Shown here one piece after another: positions 57,431 to 64,000 of a stretch of 64,000 nucleotides of DNA. The stretch covers positions 39,514,501-39,578,500 of the forward strand of contig JAZHRO010000002.1 of the NCBI GenBank assembly GCA_037157565.1, given 5' to 3'. Each line of letters opens with the position of its first letter. Position 1 is the stretch's first letter. Made by a program: the position numbers and the translations under genes. Below the pieces are notes generated by a model. That model was not told the DNA's origin, did not search any database, and saw nothing but the letters and a program-made list of their open reading frames with translations. The DNA comes from Thalassia testudinum (Eukaryota; Streptophyta; Magnoliopsida; Alismatales; Hydrocharitaceae).

Positions 57431-58764
57431 TATGTGTTAGGGCGTTGATACTCCCCTCAGCTCTCGGTGCAGACGAAGCAGCTACACTCTGGGTCGAGCA
57501 AGCAGCAGCTGGCCGATACCCTCCTCATGACTGTTGTCCTCCCCCATGCGCCTGGTGACCACGACCACCAGCACAGCCTCCAGCGCTCAGTGCGGGGAGC
57601 ATCTACTGTGCTCCAGCTTTAGATGGGCAGTCCCTCCTGATGTGATCCGGCTGGCCACACTGGTAGCAAAGGAGTACACGACCTCCTCCCTTAGTAAGTC
57701 CCTGCTGGCAGCTAGGCGGGGGTCCAGTGCTTGCAAATGGCCCTTGTCTAGGGCCCCCAAAGGCCACTGGTGGCTCCGCAGAATGAAATGGCTCTCCTGC
57801 GAGTGCCTTGTGCCTCCTCTCCTGACGGCCTTGAGAGTACTCTAGCTGGTATGGCCTCTTCCGTCCGCCGTCAGTGTCTCATGCGGCTGGGTTGGTCTCC
57901 TCGTAAGTCATAGATGCCTCGACCACACGAGAGAAAGTGAGCAGCTTTAGGGGTTTGATGTACCCTCAAATCGCAGGTCGAAGCCCCTCAGTAAACCTCC
58001 ACAAGTGCTCCTCCTCAGTAAACACAACTGTCAGGGCGAAACGTGACAGCTTCAAGAAATGCGTGCGGCATGCACTAACCATCATCGTCCCCTGGTGGAG
58101 AGTGTGGAACTCCCACCTCCTCTGGTCCTGCAAGGTCTGTGGAAATTACTGCTCACAAAAAAGAGCCACGAACTGGTCCCACGTCGGCTCTCTCCCTTCC
58201 TGGCCTCTGATTGCCCTCCACCACCTGTGTGCTGCGCTCTCTAGCTGGTACGTGGCAAAGGCCACGCGGCACTCCGCAGGAGGGCAAAGGGTGTTGAACA
58301 CCTTCTCTATCTACTCCAGCCAGTCCTCTGCCTCAAACGGGTCCTCATCCCCCATGAAGGAGGGGCTTCAGCTTCTGGAACTGTCCGAAAAGCTCGCGGT
58401 GTAACTGTAGTGGGGGAACGGGCACGCCTCCAAGCAAGGAGGGCTCGTGCTCGAAATTGTCAGAGTGTGGTGGGGGTGGTGGAGGATCACCCCCTCCCCC
58501 TCCTGCTCGTCTGGTGCTGTAATGGTCTCTCTGTCCCACCGAGGACTCCCCCTTCACGTCCTCAAGAAGGGGTGCCTGAGGAGGCTGTTGGAGCTTCTCT
58601 CGGACGATGACTCTGATCAGCTGGGCGAGATCTTGGGCCTGAATGCTCGGGAGGAGAGGTGAGTCAACTGGTGCCTCAGGTCGGGAACATCCGCCCCTCC
58701 GATCACGTCCACGGCCACGACCACGGCCTGCCACGGGAACTTCCCGATGAGGCACCTCCTGCAA
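57431..58764 (-). pseudogene. gag of the chromovirus with intact CCHC knuckle
   Basis: 58764-58345 begins near MQEVPHREVPVAGRGRGRG, an Arg/Gly-rich start usual for Tekay gag, with a proline run (PPPPPPHSDNF). Later the zinc knuckle CYQCGQPDHIRRDC is readable at 57668-57627 (spacing C-2-C-4-H-4-C). Stops lie between the pieces (for example around 58320). Confidence 0.75.
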
Positions 58765-58920
58765 GGAGATGCAAGAGATAGAACAAGAGCTGTCAACGAT
58801 ACCGGATTACATCGAGAAAGACTCAGAAACGAATATCAAAACGATACGTTGTGATGGCTATCATAGTTATATGTACGTGAGTGGTTATTCTCGGACCAAT
58901 TGGTTCATTTCTCATAACGA

Positions 58921-58936
58921 CCTTGCACTGATACCA
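58921..58936 (-). other. Primer-binding site, initiator tRNA-Met type
   Basis: The minus strand reads TGGTATCAGTGCAAGG, four bases from the LTR end. TGGTATCAG matches the plant initiator-Met primer site. Confidence 0.8.
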
Positions 58937-58939
58937 TCT

Positions 58940-59899
58940 TGTTACGACCTGGTTCCCAGATCCCTACAGGATCCGAGACCGGCTCGCCTCGACGAATCCC
59001 AAGACCTCTTCATCCAACGAGAAATAACCAAAAGTAGGAAAATAAACCACATTCACACATGCAATATAACTAAGCAGAAGGAAAATGAAACTGTAAAGGA
59101 AAGTAGAGCAACTATCTCAAAATATAGCACATGCGACCACAATAACAGAAAACAGAAAGTAACGAGAACAGTAATTTTAAAGTTCAGTACTCACAACTAC
59201 AGCAGTAACAAAGAGCTGGAAAGAAAACTACTACGGCTGGGCCCAGCTCCCTTTGCAGCCGGAAACTCGGGTTGCTGAACTCCTGGTCCTGAATAAGGTT
59301 ATGAAAAGACGGAGTCAGTAAACGCTGAGTAGAGTGGTGTTTACATTATTTATGTGCAAGTAAAGTAAAAACAAGCAAGTTTTATTCTCATTTCTATTTA
59401 TCTCATTTATGTATTTCTGGTCCATCTATTTCTCAAAGTATCCAAGTATTTCTTGATATTGCATGTTCCTCGTGGAAACAATCTTGATTGCAGTCTTTTC
59501 CGTGGAAAAGGTATATGTGGTGCTCTCATGGCCGTGAGAGTCCCCCGTGGTAGTCTTACACCCAGTCAACCACCTCAAGGTCACTGTCGAGACGTAGTGG
59601 TAACTACAGCACGCGTGATAAGCGCACTGGTTTCTACCCCGCACTAACACGCGGTCAGTCGTTTCCGCTAGCGGGTACGCCTAAAGTACAGCATGGAACA
59701 GTATAGGGCCTTGCCCTCTCAGAATAGGGGTCTCGCCCCTCCACAGTCCGCGTACCCTCGTCCGACTACCCCGGTTTGCCAAGAGGGCCTAATAAAGTCG
59801 GTGTAGGGTGGCTAGCTCCCTCCCTACACTAGTAGCACGCCTCGGTACCACGTATGCGAGGGCCAACAGGAGTCGGTGTAGAGTGGCCAATCCTAACCC
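58940..59899 (-). mobile_element. 5' LTR of the chromovirus, truncated at 59899
   Basis: It begins TGTTACGACCTGG and aligns with 51170-52195. The match ends at CCAATCCTAACCC (59899), where plus-strand integrase sequence starts. The U3 half is missing on this side. The 58769-59278 ORF crosses the LTR start and is spurious. Confidence 0.8.
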
Positions 59900-60425
59900 G
59901 AGAGCAGATTCATAGACGACTTCGCACTATCAGGAGCAAACAGAAGAGTTATGCTGACCGGAAACGCAGAGAGGTGCAGTTCGATGTTGGGGATCACGTC
60001 TTTCTTTATGTTTCACCCATGAAGGGCTTGCAGCGTTTTGGGGTGAAAGAGAATCTTGTGCCGAGGTTTGTAGGGCCCTTTGAGGTCTTGGAGCGGGTAG
60101 GACCCATTGCTTACTGGCTTGCCCATCCTCCCCAACTTTCTGGTGTGCACAACGTGTTCCACGTGTCCAACCTCAGGAAGTACGTCGTTGATCCCAGTCA
60201 CGTTCTGAGCCACGAGCTTGTTGAGGTGGGTGACGACTTGACCTACCCCGAGAGACCAGTGAAGATACTAGACAGAGTCGTCCGGAGTTTGAGACGGAAG
60301 CAGGTATCCCTGGTAAAGGTCTTGTGGAGGAGCCAGCGATACGAGGAGGCTACTTGGGAGCCTGAGGCGGTAATGCGAGAGCGGTGCCCCGAGCTTTTAA
60401 GGGTACGTCTTTTCGGACCGACTTC
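59900..60425 (+). CDS. Integrase C-terminus with chromodomain, inverted chromovirus fragment
   Basis: Open through the segment [59 protein letters not shown] (GPF module) and GVHNVFHVSNLRKYV. The chromodomain is PVKILDRVVRSLRRKQVSLV then KVLWRSQRYEEATWEPE, ending in MRERCPELL. It aligns with the decayed minus-strand copy at 53936-54756. The catalytic core is absent, so the piece begins at the junction. The ORF runs on to 60525 past the likely end. Confidence 0.8.
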
Positions 60426-60517
60426 GATCCTCTTTAAGTTTGTTATGCGTTTATATTTCCTTTTCCGCACCCTAGCTAGCTCAATTTTTGGGGATGAAAC
60501 TTCCTTTAAGTTTGTTA

Positions 60518-62277
60518 TAATGTAAAGATCCATTCTATTCTGAACCTTTTAAGATGTTTGGACTGCTGGTCAGATGTCTGGTCAGATGTCTGGACCCCTC
60601 CCTAAATGTCTGGAAATTGAAAATTTTGTACGCAAGGTCGGGTTTGCACGCTGGCAGTGCGCAGACAGCCTTCCTCTCTTCTCTCTCTCCTTTTCTCCTT
60701 CCCTAACCCTAACCCCACTCCCTATATATAACCCCTCTCCCCCTTCCTCTCTTCTCCACTAAACCACCACCACCTTCCTTCCTCTCCATTACAGCGAGAG
60801 GGACGAGCGAGAGAGAGGGCGCGAGAGCGAGGAGGAGAGGCAGCATGAAGAGAGGAGCTTGAGCTCGCAAGTTCGTGGGAGCTAGCTGGAGGACGCACAA
60901 CCGGAGCGGCGCATGCGGGAGGAGGAGTGCATCGGGGGAGACGTCCCCGACACCCTGCTGCAGCCGGAGCTGCAGACGAAGAGGAGAAGCCGCGATTGCG
61001 CACGGCGAGGGGAGCGAGTGGTTGCTCTAGTTCTGGATTTTTCCCAGAATTAGACATCTATCATGTCGTTCAGACGATGGGTTGGACGTCTGGTGACGAC
61101 ACCGGACGTCTGAAGCAAGGTTTCGTGAAGGTACGTTCCTCTTGTGATTACGGCCATGCAGGCCACACCGCAAAGCCGATCTGTGCAACTAAAAGTGGAA
61201 GATTTGGTCTTTCGCGTGTAGGGACAACTTTAGGAAGGCGCGGGCATGCCCTCCCACGCATTTCGGACATCTAGACAGCTTACCAGACGACCGGAAGCAC
61301 TCCCAGACGACTGGAAGAGAGGTCGGACGTCTGGAGCTGAGTCCAGACAGTCAAGTAGGGGTTCTGGACGTCCGAAGTCGACACAGGAACTTGAGGTGAG
61401 ACCCTGGTGACTTTTAAGACATCTGGACCTTGTTCCAGACGTCTGATTTGAGTCTGCAGTTCTGTTTTTGACCGGTTTAGGGTCCGTTTGAGGTCCATTT
61501 TACGTAGGCAAGATATCTGTGGTTTCCTTGTGAGTTCCTTTACATGTTAGAAAGCCTTATATACTGTTCTAAACGTTCCTTTGTGGTATGTTTCTTGGTA
61601 TAGGACTTCGATCTGTTGCGTGTTCGGGGCTTGCTGAGGCACGTGAGTCTGCCGTTCGAGCCCCCAATACTTCCGGATTGTCTAGTAGAGTGGTTTCCCC
61701 CTATTTTAATTATAAAACATGAATGCATGTGTGAAAATTGACAACTAAAACCCTAGGATGTGGCATGAATCCTAGGACGAGAAACTGTTGTACTGTTTGT
61801 CTGCGTGTTTGAGATTGCAGTCATAAATAAATAAGTAGAATTGGAAACAATTATCTGTTATAAATACGAGCTGCCAGTTGGAATATGAAATGTCTGTGCT
61901 AGTTAAACAATTACCTGTGATATCACTTGTCGCATATGTTAATTGTGGAAATACGAGCTACACGTGTATAACACGAAAATGAAAATGTGAATGATGAAAC
62001 CTGGTATGGAACAACATAGTGAAAATGAGCATGAACCCTATGGGAAATTAGGAGTAGTGCTCCTATGGATGAATGGAAATGATTTGGAAATGTGAGTGGG
62101 AAGTGTGCTGGCCCTTGAGTACGTGGTACTAAGGAGAGCGACTGTCCCCTTTTTAGTGTAGAGCGGAGCTAGTTGCCTTTGGGTTGGGACCCAGGGTTAG
62201 GATTGGCCACTCTACACCGACTTTTGTTGGCCCTCGCGTACACTGTATCGGAGGGAGCTACTAGTGTAGGGAGAGAG
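60518..62277 (+). mobile_element. 3' LTR of the inverted chromovirus fragment, truncated at 62277
   Basis: GGGGATGAAACTTCC (from 60490) and CTTTAAGTTTGTTA precede the LTR start TAATGTAAAG (TG changed to TA), aligned to the complement of 53935. The CAGACGTCTGG-type repeats recur (61070-61450). 62150-62270 is the complement of about 52127-52250. A CT-rich promoter-proximal block with TATATATA lies at 60720-60730. The LTR is cut at 62277 by the next LTR. Confidence 0.75.
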
Positions 62278-64000
62278 TGTTTGTTTCTTACCTTAACTCA
62301 GTTAATTAAGTTAATTTTACTTAATTATGAGTAGAGAAAAGTCACTTAGGTTAACTCGAAATTATGTCATTTAGTAGATAGGATCGAATTAACCTAATAT
62401 TTTAGAAATTATTTACAGGTTGAGTCTAGGTCATTCGTTGGGAGGCATAATTCATTCTAAATTTACTAGTTATCTTTTATTTTTCCTTATAAGTATAAGA
62501 GGTATATTTAAGTTAATTATAGAAGCATGAATTTTGCCAAAAGTTGATTTAAATGAAATAACATGCAAAATCCTATATGAACTCTCATTTTCAATATTAA
62601 AAACATGTAAATTTTCTATTTATTTCAAATGATTTAAGGCAAAGAAGAGTTTATCCAGTTAATACATGTCTTAATACAATAATTAAGAGCAAAAAGAAAT
62701 TAAAATATAACAAGAAAAATCAATTTCTTTTCCTTTTTTCTTCTTCAGCCTCTTTTTCTTTTCTCTTCTTCTCTTTATCTTCTTTCCCTTTTATTTCTTA
62801 ATCCTTTTTTTTTCTTTCTCTTTCTATTTCTTTTTCTGCTTTCTCTTCTTCTCTCGATCTCTTTCTTTCTTCTCTTCTTTTTCTTCTCTTCCTGCCTTCT
62901 TCTCCCTTATTCTTCTTAAGTATTTCCTTAGTGCCTACCTTCTCCTTTCCTTTATTGCGAGCTCTCCTCTCTTACTTAGCCTTCCATTCTTTCTCTTTTC
63001 TCTTTTCTCTTAGCTTCTCTAGCATCTGCTTCCTTCAGCCCTTACTTCCTTTGACACTTAGCCTTCACAATTTCTTCATTCTCTTTCCTTTCTCTTTAAG
63101 CTGAACCGGGTTAATTTTCTTCTCAACCAAAACTTTGTTTTTGATTTGCAGCGAGATCCTTTCGAGGATACACAACACCCTGAGATCAGGGTGGGACCAG
63201 ACCCTACTCAATCCTCACCTAATTTCATTAGGGTTCATTTTCAATTTTTTTCTTTCTTTAGCCAAACCAGCCCTCTCTCGAGCCAAACCAGCTCAACCGT
63301 CTCCCAGGCCTCGCCCTCCCAGGGCCATCGCACACACACGCCCACTTGGGCGCACACCCACAGGCGTACTCGCACACACACACACACGCTATGCTCAGAA
63401 GATCGAGTTTTCTTTTCGCGTCGAGAGCTGAAGATTGAATCGGCTATACAACAAATTACTTTTATTCCCAAGCACCCGCTCAGAAGTTTCCGATGTGGGA
63501 CTTAGTTCTCCCCCTCCAGACTCGACTTCAAGTGATGATTTCTCCCTACTCAGAGCTCCAAATCAAGTGAAATAAAGCTTGTTGGAAAGCTCTAAGATAG
63601 CTCTACATGATTCCAGGGTCAATTTAAGGTTCAGAGGATGATTTTCTCTTCGGTTTGAAAGGTGAAATTAGGGGGTTCCTATGGGTAAAATAATGCCTGG
63701 AAATGAAATTAAGGTTACTATGTCTTCAGGGTAGAGTTTTTAGCTTATATAAGGGTTTGAGTAGATCTTATAGGTAATTCCGTAGCTGCTTGTGTGGGTT
63801 TTAAGCTCTCAAGAGCTTCAGGAAACACAGGGAAGCTTCAAAACTTCTCTGAAAGCTTAGAGAACGAAATTTCTAACTCTGATATGTGCAACAGACAGCT
63901 AAGGACATTTCTAATCGATTAGAATAGCTTCTAAGGATTGTTATAAGCTTGTCTGGGTAGAATTCATGATCAAAACTCATCCAAATGACACTGCCATCAG
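62278..64000 (-). mobile_element. LTR D, minus strand, runs out of the window
   Basis: It opens with TGTTTGTTTC inside the chromovirus LTR, similar to the TGTTTACAAG and TGTTTATAGG ends of the Athila-like LTRs. It shares with LTR C a GGATACACAAC block (63167), a CA-rich tract (63330-63390) and a GTGGGACTTAG block (63493). A minus-strand TATA (CCTTATATAAGC) lies at about 63746-63757. 62700-63110 is strongly CT-rich. GAGAG (62273-62277) would be the flanking duplication; its partner is outside the window. ORFs 63135-63505 are LTR translation. Confidence 0.6.

Larger units (their letters stand above)
51167..59899 (-). mobile_element. Tekay/Del-like chromovirus (Ty3/gypsy), minus strand, right LTR truncated
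   Basis: On the minus strand the order is truncated 5' LTR (59899-58940), PBS for initiator tRNA-Met (58936-58921), gag, protease, RT, RNase H, integrase with decayed chromodomain, and 3' LTR (53935-51167). The LTRs agree closely over 51171-52195 versus 58941-59899. The right LTR stops at 59899, where inverted Tekay coding sequence begins. No target duplication can therefore be checked. Confidence 0.85.

Noticed and set aside
1..64000. CRISPR arrays, bacterial operons, rRNA or tRNA genes
   Set aside because: No regularly spaced short repeats, no Shine-Dalgarno-led gene clusters and no recognisable tRNA or rRNA sequence. The tRNA-like strings are retroelement primer sites.

Overview
This window is plant nuclear DNA. 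Nearly all of it is LTR retrotransposon sequence, with one recognisable host gene. Evidence for a plant: Athila-type and chromodomain (Tekay/Del-type) Ty3/gypsy elements, Ty1/copia elements, a primer-binding site matching plant tRNA-Asp, and a three-exon gene for a GPI-anchored lipid-transfer protein. The very GC-rich first exon of that gene and the TE load fit a large monocot genome, but the species cannot be named from the sequence alone.

Layout. (1) 1-116 is the tail of an Athila-like element that lies mostly outside the window. It is followed by an LTR (117 to about 1620). (2) 1697-11059 is a second Athila-like element on +, without a recognisable 5' end: gag, protease and RT are broken, RNase H is nearly open, integrase is intact, and a 3' LTR starts at 8980. 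(3) About 11060-14337 plus 33486-34405 is one minus-strand LTR split by a large insertion. (4) That insertion, 14338-33485, is an Athila-like element on the minus strand. It has TG...CA ends, the 5-bp duplication TGGAG on both sides, a tRNA-Asp-type PBS, a polypurine tract and LTRs of about 2.7 kb. It carries two later nested solo LTRs: 15617-18328 (+, inside its 3' LTR) and 24951-27755 (-, inside its gag-pol ORF, duplication GTGTA). (5) 35343-35825 holds two copia-type LTRs head to tail. (6) 35910-41356 is a complete but decayed Ty1/copia element with the duplication CTAAA. (7) 41821-49135 on the minus strand is the host gene, an 8-cysteine lipid-transfer protein with a signal peptide and a GPI tail. 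Its second intron is about 6.4 kb and carries copia, LINE and Mutator-like remnants. (8) 51167-59899 is a minus-strand Tekay-like chromovirus, abutting an inverted Tekay fragment (59900-62277) with an intact chromodomain. (9) 62278 to the end is a further minus-strand LTR that runs out of the window.

How it fits together. The retroelement genes are remnants of gag-protease-RT-RNase H-integrase polyproteins, nearly all with stops or frameshifts, so most elements here look immobile. The nesting order can be read from the target duplications. The host gene remains phase-consistent across its exons and has a TATA-like box and a polyadenylation signal, so it may still be expressed despite the inflated intron. 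I found no non-TE gene cluster, CRISPR array, rRNA or tRNA gene, and nothing that I would call a new biological system. The most interesting items are the TE-loaded lipid-transfer gene, the nested-insertion chronology, the tandem LTR junction, the inverted chromovirus junction, and the GACGTC-palindrome-rich chromovirus LTR.
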